A model generated the notes under the pieces. It saw only the letters and a program-made list of their open reading frames with translations. It did no database searches and had not been told where the DNA came from. From Arenicola marina (lineage: Eukaryota > Annelida > Polychaeta > Arenicolidae), in the NCBI GenBank assembly GCA_964019135.1, contig OZ025257.1, positions 19,123,971 through 19,187,970 on the forward strand: DNA of 64,000 bases, given 5' to 3'. The stretch's first letter is position 1. Each line of letters begins with the position of its first letter. The translations under genes were made by a program, and so were the position numbers. Positions 35,333-46,159 of this stretch are shown here, in pieces.

Positions 35333-38300
35333 TTAAGTTCTCTTTTTGAGAATATCGTGCCAGATGGAGGGCTTAACTTGGAGGTGCCTATCTGTCACCT
35401 TTTCTGGTGGGGCAATTATCTGAATGATATCGTCTTTCGTGTACCAACATATGTCGTCACGGTCGGGCCAAAAAAATCGGTTCAAACCAACTTGGTGCAT
35501 GCATTTAACCTGCACATCCTCGTCGTCCACGTTGATCACAATACCCGGGTATGGTGCACAGTCATACCGCACCGCTACATACATGCCAAGAAGGTCATTG
35601 GTATGTGAGGTAGACGGTTCTGGGCCTTCAACGGCCAACATAGGTACGAAGTGATTTGGAACGAAATGGTCGTCATTTCATGAAACCTTGTTGATGTCCA
35701 CATTAAGTGGAACGTTTCTGCACACTCCAGCTGCCTAGGAAAGAGTAGCCGATGCATATCACTTCGGACATTTGGATTTCCTCTCTTGGGGTAGGCCGTG
35801 AAGAGTTTGGCTTTTAATACGCTGGACATGGCAAATATCTCCCATATGCCCATGTAACTGCCATTCTTAGTAAGTTCCAAGACTTCGGCCTGATATAGAA
35901 GAGATATGTCCTTCTCGGTGATCTTGCCTGTCGATTCGTACATCCCAGAGAACATGCAAAATTTGCGTGTCAGGGCTTTGGCCTCTCGATCAGTAACATC
36001 AGCCCCCTGCCTCAGGTGATCTGTGTCGAGATAGAGCTTCTCGTGGACCGCAAGTTCGATCACAATGCGCGCACTGAGTTCTGCCTCACAGTTAGCATGC
36101 CCGAAGGCAAATACACTCCCAGTATGGGGCAAGCAATTGCCATCAGCTGCCACTTTGACTGGTGTCATATGTGGAAATGGGAGATCATCTGGTGCATTCA
36201 TTTGCGCATCTTCATCAATTTCCATCTCCGGAGACAACCTGACACAGCGCCCTGTGATGGCATATCTCTGATCAACTTCTTCCTCCAGCTCGATGCGCTT
36301 GCTCTTCAGCTCAGCATAGATGTTGAATGTCCCAAACTCCTCTAGTATAGCTTCAAAATATAGTTTTCTGTCAGGTGATTCCTGGTTATTGATAACTGTT
36401 GACTGGTTATTAGCCTTTCCTCCTTTGGGATATTTCACGGCAAAAGAAAACGATTTCGGGGAATAACATGAGCAGATTTCCCCTCGTTTACAGAGACAGC
36501 TGACATCTCTATATGTGAAATCGCCACAGCCTTTAGTGATGAGCTGGTGCATCTTCATTGTGCCAGGCACAGTTGGCAAAGTAATTTCAGCAAAAGATTT
36601 CTTTAAAGTGTTCGATCTCTTCTGAATCAACAAGATAAAGCTTGATTTTGCACTCCGAGTTCAACAAATTGTACAGGGCAGTAGCACTTGGACAGTCACT
36701 GCCTCTTTGCACTCTGTAGTCTGCCAATCGCTTCACCGTCGCCCCAACTCCATCGGGCGCTCCTTTACCATGTCCGGCTTCCATGAAATTCCAAGAGGCT
36801 GTAAATGTAATACACAATAGGCTAAAATAGTACAATAATATAACTTTTCTCAATATTACGTATACCTTTACTAGGATGACGGAAAAACTTTGTGCGTCAC
36901 ATTTCAATGAAAGAATTATGAAACTGCTGACTAGGATGAAGTGAATTTTAGCGGATGCAAAACTTCCGAACTGAGAATGGAATGAGTGAGAGCTGGTCAC
37001 ACTAAAGATTTTGCCACAAATATACAAAGGGTACCTCTTTACAGAAAGAAATTTCCCATGTCACACACTTTAAAACGATATTTTGATTTATGAAAGTAAA
37101 TATTATGTGTACTATTCAGAAGATATGAAACTAGTTACTCACAATTAAATCGATATGATTTATGATACTGATCTACGGATGTTTATGACTTACCAAACTT
37201 AATGCCACGAAGAGCTAGCTTCCATGTGAAAAGGAAGAAGTTGTGTTTCTGCTTGTACTGGGTGCATGGGCCATCGCTGAAAAAGTGAATTGTGTCTATA
37301 TCGGGGTAAGACTGCTGCATGTCGTCGAGCATTGGTTCCAAATGTGCCCAAATCCCAAATGGACTGTGCTCCAGATTGTCTGACATGGAACAAAACGAGG
37401 TGGCCTTGCCATTCGATCCTACGTAGTAAACGCCTGTATGCAGACTGACTTGCTTCTTTGAAGCACCAAAATGCATGCTTTGGATCTCTGTCGCATATTT
37501 GCAAGCATAGTTTTCTGCAAAGTCAACATGGATCAAACATTCATTGTTCCCCATATTCTGTATCTGTTGACGATAGAAGAGAAACTGGTGTCTTATGTTG
37601 TAGTAGTGTCGCTTAAACCTTTGCAGATAATCAATGCTTTGATCTATCAGATCTCCAACAGTGCCCTTAACCTCCTGTTTGATGGTCATGCTGATGGCCT
37701 TGGGTACTTCTTTTATAGTACGCATCTCCTTCACTGTTTTCCATTGAGTCTAGGAGGTTGAGTTATTCTTGTCAATTGTCTGGAAGTCTGGTGTTTTTCC
37801 CTTGCATGCGAGGCAATCTCCATACATGCAATCTTTTGAATTGACATCACAAGCAAGTCCTGAAACTACTTCATCCAAGTTTTTAGAGTCCAGTATTTTC
37901 AGAGATGTAAGCTTTGATACCAGCAGCTGGCAATTTTCATGCAGCTTGCATAAGCAGGTTTGCCTGTCTGTGGCTGTAGGAGGAAGTACCCAAAATGGCC
38001 GGAGACGGCAAAACAAAGAATAGCTGAGTTTCAAATTTCCATTTTCGCTTAGAAATTTCAGGTGAATGTTCTTCATGCTATCTGTCAAAAGCCGCCGTTG
38101 GCGTTTTTCTTTGTTCCTGGTGATAGTTTCCTTCTTTCCAGTGGTGATGCGACTGTTGTCATCCCTCGTATAAAAGGCGTGTATTCGTTGCATCATACGA
38201 GTACCAAGAGATGCAGCCTTGCATTTCTGATAGGTTATACCGCCTTCCTCCTCATTAGATCCCATATTGAACTTCCCTGGCCAGCGTTTCGAAGAGAAGC

Positions 38301-38949
38301 CCAACTGCTCCTGCATGTAACGTTGTAGCTTGTACTTTTTGACGGTAGTTCCCGCCACTAGTCTGGCGTACAATGATTTCTGTCTCTCACGTTTACTGAC
38401 TGCATATTTCCTTCTTATTTGATCCACCAGAACGTTGTGGAACAACAATGTCTTTCTGACTTCTGACGTGCTTGCATACCGCAAGAGGCGTCTTGTCTTT
38501 GAACGTGGTGTATTTGACTTTCCATCATTGTTCAGTCTCTGCCACCTCTTTTTGAATTTCTCCTTTTCACGCACTTGGTCCTTCAATCTCCTTTTCAAAT
38601 CTTCAATTTCTTTCACCATCTTCCTTCTATGCCTTTTTCTCGCTCTTTCATTCATTACTCCTGCATGGCTGGGAGGCGGAGATATGTTGCTGTCTGGAGA
38701 ACAAGGCGGCGTCATTAATGCATTTAATTGTTTTTCTTTTTTACGGTTATTGGCTCTACGAATCTTCCAAGCTCTTCGGGCAAGTCGCAATTCCCGTTCA
38801 GTCATGGCATCAGCGAGTTTGACCTTTCCACTTTCCTTTCTCTTTCTCCATCTTGCTTTTTCTTTTCGCAAATATTCAGCTCGTTTTTCTTTATCCAAGT
38901 TTATTTTGTCGCGGTAGCGTCGCTGCTTTTCTGCAGCTGTGAGAGGCAT
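35333..38949 (-). pseudogene. Transposon protein: coiled coil, DDE-like core, OTU/vertnin-like domain (broken)
   Basis: Exon 1 is 38949-37194 and exon 2 is 36798-35333, joined by a GT-AG intron (TTTG|GTAAGT; TTTACAG|CC) that keeps the frame. Order: a basic N-terminus (AAEKQRRYRDK) with a coiled coil near residues 105-142; a Cys-rich patch (CLCKLHENC, CMYGDCLAC); then IHVDFAENY (Asp at 37524), FFSDGPCTQYKQ (Asp at 37275) and FMEAGHGKGAPDG (Glu at 36781), a likely DDE triad. In exon 2 follow a Cys cluster (CLCKRGEICSC), an OTU-type VAADGNCLPH (Cys at 36135) and NHFVPM with a candidate His. Breaks: an in-frame TAG at 37750-37752, a one-base slip near 36592-36595 (T-run on the coding strand), and another near 35671-35687. 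OTU domains are deubiquitinase-type cysteine proteases; the role in a transposon is unknown. A domesticated host gene is an alternative, but the flanking TIRs argue for a mobile element. Confidence 0.8.
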
Positions 38950-39253
38950 TTTACGTCTGCAAAAAAAAAAAAAAAAAAATTGCTAATTGATGGAACAATT
39001 CCCCCATATCGATTAACGGTGTCATGAATGCAACCTCAGAAGCATAAAATGCTAAATTTAATTGGTGAAAGCGTTATATATTCGATAGTTTACTACAGAT
39101 ACCGTGTTATCTGCCAGAATTAAATCTCTTCAGACAACATCAACAATTGTCCCATCCCGCCATCCATTGCCACTTTCCAAGTAGAGGTTAAGGTCATGGA
39201 AACCGGTATTCGCTCACCTAAAACGTTGCTAAAGGACACAGTTACACCCAGAT

Positions 39254-39675
39254 GTCCACTCCGTTACCGCTTTCTGTCCCCTCTGTTACCAGAATTTGGG
39301 TAACGGAGGGGACGGTAACAGAGTGGACAAAATTGCCATAGGATATGGTGCAGGATAACATCTTTTCATATTACTAAGTCAGTCACCAAATATGTTTGTA
39401 TTGCTTCTGTTTTCAATAGCAAAACATCGCCCAATTTAGTCTACTGCAGTTTTTTCCTTGAATAATAATGGTAACGGTGGGGACATTTAAGAATGTTCAC
39501 CCCTGACACTCACCTGATAAATCTGTTCAATGAGTCGAACCAGAAGAGCACGTTGGAAATCTTCCCGCCAAAACTGCGCGTGGGAACTTGCGTTGCCATG
39601 CAACAGTACAGATAGCAGATCGAGGGAGCGTTTATTTTTACATGCGCTTAAATATGCCACGGTAACGGAGGGGAC
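39254..39675. promoter_or_regulatory. Subterminal 15-bp motifs, right end of transposon
   Basis: Six copies related to GGTAACGGAGGGGAC: reverse at 39254-39268 and 39276-39290; forward at 39299-39313, 39314-39328, 39470-39484 and 39661-39675. Two (39254, 39314) share the variant with A or T inside the G-run (GTCCACTCCGTTACC, GGTAACAGAGTGGAC). They lie upstream of the gene, so they could also act on its promoter. Confidence 0.75.
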
Positions 39676-40502
39676 ACGATTGAAAAGACACCGACTTAAA
39701 AACCCTTATCTTATTCAGAAAGTATTATTTTGTACCTGGAAATTCTACATTGTCAACTCCAAATGACCCACATGACACCACATGCATAAGAAATTCAGAA
39801 ATATTGCAGCGGACGCAGTGGTCACAAAAACTTTCAATTATGGTCATTCCAGGGACAGTCAAGTTTTGTCATGTACCTTGTATTGAAATTGTTCTGTAAA
39901 CGAAATTATTCTAAATACATCTCTTTGCTTCAGATATTCAATACAAAGACTAATTGATGTATCTTATCACGAAATAAGTAAATATTTGAGACCGATATTC
40001 AGCCATGAACTTTGACCTTGACAGTCAGGACACAGAATGCACCGTAATTATAGAATGACCCGTATAAAGGCTCCTATTCGCCTTTTGTTATGGTGTCACG
40101 CTCGAATTTGGGCGTCTTCAGGTTCTATACAGTATAGTATTAATAAATACATACCTTTCATTCATATAAATAAGCAAATATTCGTGAATATAAGCTAATC
40201 GTATAGACATGCCGTAGGACTCCGCTCGCCTTTCCGCAACATTTTTCAAACTTCGCGCATGCGCCTTGCGATCTCCGCTGCGCATCTTCGCTAGGCGGCA
40301 GCTGCCGTCTGGTGGCGCACTACTCACTTCGCGGGGTTGGGCCCCGTTGCAAATCTCACTAATGTTTTAGGGCGGGGGTGTGTGTGTGTGTGTAGGGAGG
40401 GGGGGGGGGGTTACGTTGGCCACATTATTTTGGATCGAGAACGCTAGGCCTATAGCATATAATGATAATCTAATTAGAACTAAAATACAATGATACACGG
40501 CC

Positions 40503-40768
40503 CTTCGAGGAACGTTCCCGGAAGGTAGCTTTACATCCCATTAATCAACGGTTAATTTTACGCTCAGTGTTTCAGTTTAGGGAACGTTCCCTGTAGCTTT
40601 CAACAGAGGGAAGCTAAAATCTAGATATTCCAGGAACGTTCCCGGAAGATATCTCTCCAACCGAATCAGGCCGTACCGTTCATTGAACGTTCGCAGAAGG
40701 CTAAACGCTAACGAAACCAAAATATAACCCCCAGCTAACGGTTCTCTGAACGTTCGGTGTTTGCTGGG
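40503..40768. repeat. AACGTTC repeats, right
   Basis: GAGGAACGTTCCCGGAAG, GGAACGTTCCCTGTAGC and TGAACGTTCGCAGAAGG mirror the left-hand AACGTTC block and end at the inverted TIR (TTTGCTGGGT). Confidence 0.8.
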
Positions 40769-40949
40769 TATAGTATACTGTTCGAGGTAAACTCGCGCGA
40801 CGCATCATGCTTTAATGTCGCTTTTTTTATTTTATAAAATAATAACTCGCATTTACTTTCATGATGCACGACTAGCTCTGAAGGCTAAGCCTTTCTGCAT
40901 TCATATTATGACGACTAGTACTGGTGATGCCAAGTAAGTTGTACAATAT

Positions 40950-41600
40950 CGCACTTTACGACGCACGCTACAACAATGGACACTTTTATCACACGCCAGC
41001 GTTGTCAGTTACACACCTGCTACACCAGCACTCCCTGAATGTGCTGTCTGCTATCTACTGGCCTGTCACACAACACAACACCACAAATAACGTTACGAAA
41101 TAACCGGAAAATAGCCCAAAGCCGATCCACATAACGCCATGTTAATCAATAACAACCAAGATGAAAGATATGATACAGATAGGAATTTTCGCATGTGAAA
41201 GTTTGCAATGTTGCTGATTAGCTAATTGGCAACACTAGGCATATTGTTGTTGAAGGATGAGGCGATTAGCCTTCTCGTTTGGTAGGTGTTGCTAACTAGT
41301 GCCGTCTAAGATGGCTGCTTCTGTTGGTCAATCGAACCGATGGCGTTCTACAGCCGAGATGTTTTTTTCTCTCCAAAGATCGTACAGATGGTCGTGAAAT
41401 GTCTCTTAGAAATTCAATGACTGCAAAAACATTCTGGCTTAAGATTGTGTGCACGACACAGTACGCGGAAGAAAGTGTTAATAATTGTGGCTAATGTTCA
41501 TGTTACTGAATCGTCCTTAATTGCATTGGCCACGCATCGGTAAAATGAAAAGCATCGAGTAAAATCATTCTGTTAGACGACGTATTGGTGCGAGTTGGGC
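40950..41600 (-). repeat. Inverted copy A3, proximal part
   Basis: Reverse complement of about 6960-7600 (shared words include CAGGGAGTGCTGG on the minus strand and GCTGATTAGCTAATTGGCA). It continues the block that stops at 29420, showing that the 11.5 kb in between was inserted or rearranged into it. Confidence 0.85.
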
Positions 41601-42029
41601 AGTTGGTCTGTGGAACCAAGTCACCTGCGTCTTGGTTAATCTAATCCTATGTAATTGTCTCGGGGTGGTGGGTGGGTGCAGGTGGCATTATTAACCCATG
41701 TTTCTCCATCTGCGTTGCCAGTGTAGCAGAACAATTATTTCTGGAAGCGTTGGGATTTACTAGATTTGGGCTAAAGAAATAATTTTTATTGTCCAAAACG
41801 AAAATACAAAAGTTATTAGCCATTTTAAACAAAAACAATTTTGAGAATCAAGCTGAAGAAGTATGTCTAGTAACACACTGGATAGGTGATCTGACCGCCA
41901 TATTCGGGTCTAATCGATCAATGAAACATTTTCTCACATAAAAAGCCACGATGAGTTTCTTTTCTGTTCGTACTCTAGACTACGGATCGAATGAAATATC
42001 TTAATTTTTTTGCTACTAACCCCTTCCCA
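41601..42029. other. Non-coding spacer, no gene seen
   Basis: No supported reading frame or recognisable repeat. Confidence 0.4.
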
Positions 42030-42298
42030 CAGCTTAGTGCACAGTTTATATTCCAGTTTAATAATTAATTCCCACACTTTAGGATTCCGTTCCCACAGTT
42101 TTGTAATTCGTCCCCACAGTGTTGTAATCCGTGTGCACAGTTTAGCAATCAGTCCAAACACGTCAGCAATCCTTTCCCACAGTTTAGCAATTCGTTCTCA
42201 CACTTTAGCAATCTGTTCTCGCCGTTTATTGCATGTAATCAGTTCCCACAGTTCAGCAATGTGTTCCGACAGATTAGTTATCGGTTCACCCAGTTTCT
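42030..42298. repeat. 22-bp CCCACAGTTTAGCAAT tandem repeat
   Basis: About twelve degenerate units of TTCCCACAGTTTAGCAATCC. Overlapping frames on both strands are artefacts. Confidence 0.85.
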
Positions 42299-42579
42299 AA
42301 TATGTAGTTTAAAAGTCCGATGTTTACAGCATTATGAAGATGTATTTGGTGTTCATAAGGCGCATCATCGTACAAAAGTCTCACTCTGAAGCGAAAATGC
42401 GAATTGTAATTTCCGATAGCAATTCGATGCATGCTGCACTTAAGTTTCAAATGTCACCGGTGTTGCAAATGTCAAATCAATTGAAGCAAATGCCGAAGGA
42501 TCGTAATTTGTCATACAAAGAGCTGCCCGCGGAAATATATTACTAAACCATTGCCAGGTCTTCTAAACTGTGGCAAATA

Positions 42580-42725
42580 ATCTGGGCCAGGGCACCTAAT
42601 CTGGCATTAGAAGCCATATCCCACACCCGGAGCCATAGCCCGGGCCCGAAACCATAGCCCGGAGCCTGGAGCATTCGTCCAGCGTAGGTAGCCATAGTCC
42701 GCGCCTGGAGCCATAACCCGGACTT
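42580..42725. repeat. GGAGCCATAGCCCG short tandem repeat
   Basis: Imperfect 18-21-bp units around AGCCATAGCCCGG(A/G)(G/C)C. Confidence 0.75.
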
Positions 42726-43041
42726 TGATGGCACTCTGGAATACCAATCTCTTAACGAGTCTGTGTGTTGTGTTCTTCCATTCCATCTCATTCGTCTAAT
42801 CGCGGATTAATCAGCATGTGCTCAAGATGAAAGAAGATGTGTATGGCTGCTTTTTCGCTGTAGCAATGGTCAAAATAATGATTCTGACAGACGCACAGAA
42901 CATGGGTCTTATAAAACCGGCTGGATGTGTATGCCGCCGAGTCATTACAGCGGCAGAAGTCATGATGGAAAGCCACACGATAAAGGCACGACCTAATCAG
43001 ATAGCGTAGTTTCCTCTCACGAAGAATTCCTCCCAGTAAGT

Positions 43042-45982
43042 ATGGCGTCCTCCGATTCGCTTCCTCTTGGCGCTGATGCACAATTTATGGGCGTCACTAC
43101 AGCATGGACATTACAAACGCTAATAGAAGATACTTCTACGGAACGAATCCTTGCGGCGGCGGCACCACCACCACCGAATGATGACGTCACCAAGCTGGCG
43201 GTTGAGGTCATATTTCCGGTCCTGGCGGTGGTCGGGCTGGTGACCAACGCGTTGACCGTGGCCGTGATGTCTCGGGATCCCTTCCGGCGCAACAGCACAT
43301 CCATCTACCTGTTGACCTTAGCCGTAGCCGACTCAACGGTCCTGCTGAAGCAGAGCGCGCAGGTCATAGCCTGGGCCTTCAAGACCAATCTCCAGAAATT
43401 TTCCTACCGAAACGGGATCGCATTCTTCTGCGGGTTAGAGCGGTTCTTCTCCAACTTCCCGTTGCATTGGGCTGCCTGGATCGTGGTGTGCGTCACCGCC
43501 GAACGCTGCGTCTGCGTTCTCACCCCGCTTCGGGCCACGCGCTACTGCACCCCCAAGGTGGCTCGCCTGGTGGTTGCCATGACAACCGCACTCCTGGCCC
43601 TCCTCTGGCTCATTGTGGTCGTCATAGCATTGGGGGAATGCCGACCAAGCGCGTGGTTCCACATGATGTACGTCGACGGAGGGATCTGGGTGTTCAACGT
43701 CCTGTACTCATACCTCCCGACCCCAGCCCTGCTGGTCATGAACGCCGCCATTATCGTCAAACTGATCAAAGCCAAGGCGATGAGGTCAAACATGGCGCCA
43801 GCCCAAGCCACCGCAGCCGATGACGTCATCACCGCCAAGGCGACGGTTACCGTGCTAACGGTGTCCTTGTTCTACTTGGCCTTGACCTTGCCAAGTACAA
43901 CCATGATCGGCATATACAGGTAATGTTTGTTTGCCGTCTGATATCAGGTCTGATATCAGGTCTGATATCAGGTTTGTAGCGTAAATTAAAAAGCTCAAAG
44001 CATTTTTGGTATAAATAGACAGGAAAATAGATATCGTGTTATTCGTGTTATGTCTATTTAGGCTACCTTTGCCAAAAGTTATATTGTTGAGCTGTATCAC
44101 TGCATTAAAGAGTTTACCATACCATTGATGTAAAAGTGCCTTGATAATGGATATGATTGCCTGCATGTTACTGACCCCATTCGTTCTTGTAATTGTCATT
44201 CTTGATTTTTTTCGTTCTCTTGTGTTTCTATCAGTAGTCTTTGCATCATTATATATTTAGTCGTGGGCTCTCCAGAAAGTAGAAGGGAGTGGTTAATGGG
44301 ATGGCTTATAATACAAAGGGGTAAAGAAGCATTCCACTGTTTGTCGTTAAAGTTACTATTTCAATAAATTTGGCCGGGGAGGGTTCGTCAGACCGGAGAG
44401 AGGCGCCTTCGCTGTTGGAACAGCCGTAAACACTATATAGCGCTTTTTTCTTTCTCTTGTGTTTCTATCAGTAGTCTTTGCATCATTATATATTTAGTCG
44501 TGGGCTCTCCAGAAAGTAGAAGGGAGTGGTTAATGGGATGGCTTATAATACAAAGGGGTAAAGAAGCATTCCACTGTTTGTCGTTAAAGTTACTATTTCA
44601 ATAAATTTGGCCGGGGAGGGTTCGTCAGACCGGAGGGAGGCGCCTTCGCTGTTGGAACAGCCGTAAACACTATATAGCGCTTTCCCGCAAGGAGTCTTCA
44701 CAGTCGGTGAATATACGGCAAGTGAGAAATAGGTGCGCCCTCTGTTGGAAGAATGTATTCCTGCGGGTTACGTCAGTGTGCTGACGTCACCACACAAATA
44801 TGTGCCTTCCCTGTTTAATTTGTGATGACATTAATAGTGTAGCGTGCCGAGGGTGTAAGTGGTCAAATCCCGCCGCTGCCACCAAAACTGTAGCGTGCCG
44901 AGGGTGTTTCTGGTGTTATTGAAAGGGGGCATTTTAAGCCGCGATATTACTGGGCATTCTCAATTGTCTCAATTAAACCTAGCTTAAGTTACCCAGCAAT
45001 AAGGTACTAAGAAAGTAGTTATAATTCAAGCGATTTATTCCGGGTTAGCTCAAGCAGTCGCTGCCACCACATACAACACATCAAACTATCAATATGACTG
45101 GAATATATACATGGCATCAGCCTCTCCGCAAATATACTGATAACCATATTACAAAGAACCACCAATATATCAAACTCAAATATCACTGCACATGCTGCAT
45201 AACTTCTCGTAGCCTAATTGCTGGTCAATCAATCAATCTTTCACATTGTTTGTCTCATCCCCCAAGTTAATTTTCTATATTCCACTACCGATGTTATACC
45301 CCCATCGCAGGGACGCTAACTCTAGTGACGCTACCCCCAAACTCCACCAATGAGCGTGATGAAAGAAACTGTATTTCTACACGTAAGAAATAGGGCCAGA
45401 ATAATCATCATCATCCGTCAAACTACCGGACAATCTTGCTACACAACTTGCATACAAAGATACATAAACTATTCATAAGGATACTTACTATAACATGGCT
45501 GATCTCCAAATTCTCGAACTTTCTTAATCGTCTCCTTTCGTTCTCTCATGGCGACAGTTTACTACCAAATCTCTCCCATGCGCCCCCTGCCGAGTTACCG
45601 TTCTACTTCTCTTTACCAATGCGCTGGTTCCCCTTGTCCAACACCGCTACAATAGTAACTTTGATTGCGTTATATCCTCGATGTGGTCCACAGGACGGCC
45701 TCAACGTTCAACGGCACCCTGGGGGTAATAACAGCCCAGGAACGACTGTCCACCCTTCTGGTCTACACCAACCACGCCCTCAACTTCTTCATCTACAGCT
45801 GGAGGTCACACGCCTTCCGGTCAGAGGTCAAGGCCATTCTAACATGCCGCTGTAAGAGGAAACATCTACAGGGATCGGGATCACGTGATTTGGAAAGCGG
45901 GGACAAGTCGATTCCGTCCTCGTCCGTGACGGCTTCTAGCACAACGACTGAGATCGGCCGGCAGGCCAATACATGTATTTAA
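43042..45982 (+). CDS. Rhodopsin-like (class A) GPCR, diverged paralogue
   Basis: Exons 43042-43919 and 45694-45982 with a GT-AG intron (AG|GTAATG; CCACAG|G) give 388 residues. The intron is in the same codon position as in copies 1-3 but is 1.77 kb long. Seen: Asn69 (TM1, VTNALT), Asp97 (LAVAD), Cys130 and Cys200 for the loop disulphide, Glu154-Arg155-Cys156 in place of DRY, Pro226/228 in TM5, and NFFIY (323-327) in TM7. The N-terminus holds a Pro/Ala run and the tail ends in a Ser/Thr-rich stretch. It shares the TAERC, PNAAII-like TM5 (MNAAII) and RRNSTSIYLLTLAVAD style with the other copies but differs through most of its length and shares no flank with them, so it is an older duplicate. 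An AATAAA lies at about 46016, 35 bp past the stop. Ligand unknown. Confidence 0.9.
43937..43973. repeat. GTCTGATATCAG triplicate
   Basis: Three copies of a 12-bp palindromic unit just inside the intron of the paralogous GPCR, near the donor site. Confidence 0.85.
44215..44688. repeat. 237-bp tandem duplication in GPCR intron
   Basis: Two adjacent, almost identical units starting CTCTTGTGTTTCTATCAG and ending AACACTATATAGCGCTTT. Clean junctions suggest a recent event. Confidence 0.92.
44839..44887 (+). pseudogene. tRNA-Leu-like retro-fragment ending in CCA
   Basis: GTAGCGTGCCGAGGGTGTAA resembles the acceptor stem and D-arm of a tRNA-Leu with the middle deleted. It is followed by a T-arm-like GTGGTCAAATCCCGCC and by an acceptor half CGCTGCCACCA that pairs with the 5' end. 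Terminal CCA is added to tRNAs after transcription in animals, so its presence suggests a reverse-transcribed tRNA. A second 5' fragment (TGTAGCGTGCCGAGGGTG) follows at 44889. Confidence 0.55.
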
Positions 45983-46046
45983 GCCGTTCATACGACATTT
46001 TCCTCCTTTTTAACATAATAAAAACTTCATATGGATATTATACTAT

Positions 46047-46158
46047 ATTATGTTATATTATATTATATTATATTATATTATATTATATTATATTATATTA
46101 TATTATATTATATTATATTATATTATATTATATTATATTATATTATATTATATTATAT
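46047..46158. repeat. (TATTA)n microsatellite
   Basis: About 22 pentanucleotide units, shortly after the GPCR stop. Translated artefactually as a Tyr/Ile run. Confidence 0.95.
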
Positions 46159-46159
46159 A

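Larger units (their letters stand above)
34625..40061 (-). mobile_element. 5.4-kb DNA transposon with OTU plus DDE-like gene
   Basis: The termini GGGTGATTCTATAATTGCGG (left) and the complement of the right end, GGGTCATTCTATAATTACGG, match at 24 of 26 positions when continued through TGCATT. GTAT flanks both sides (34621-34624 and 40062-40065), consistent with a 4-bp target duplication. One spliced gene on the minus strand fills the middle. Both ends carry copies of a 15-bp motif (GTCCCCTCCGTTACC in either orientation). The gene has one nonsense codon and two frameshifts, so the copy is dead but not old. I cannot name the superfamily by eye; comparison with Kolobok, IS3EU, Dada and similar groups is needed. 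Confidence 0.85.
29535..40769. mobile_element. Candidate 11-kb TIR unit with AACGTTC ends
   Basis: The left end ACCCAGCTAACA and the right end TGTTTGCTGGGT are inverted copies, and both are followed inward by repeated GAACGTTC words. The outer bases read TATACCC and GGGTATA, so a TA target duplication fits but cannot be separated from the TIR. The unit lies inside the otherwise continuous inverted copy A3 (left homology stops near 29420, right resumes near 40950). It contains other nested elements, so the original may have been a few hundred bp. Alternatively, two independent copies of a short element happen to face each other. Confidence 0.55.

Noticed and set aside
37769..38917. Plus-strand frames up to 160 residues across the transposon gene
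   Set aside because: Antisense to the transposon coding exon, with Phe/Leu/Ser-rich composition expected from the reverse of Lys/Glu-rich codons.
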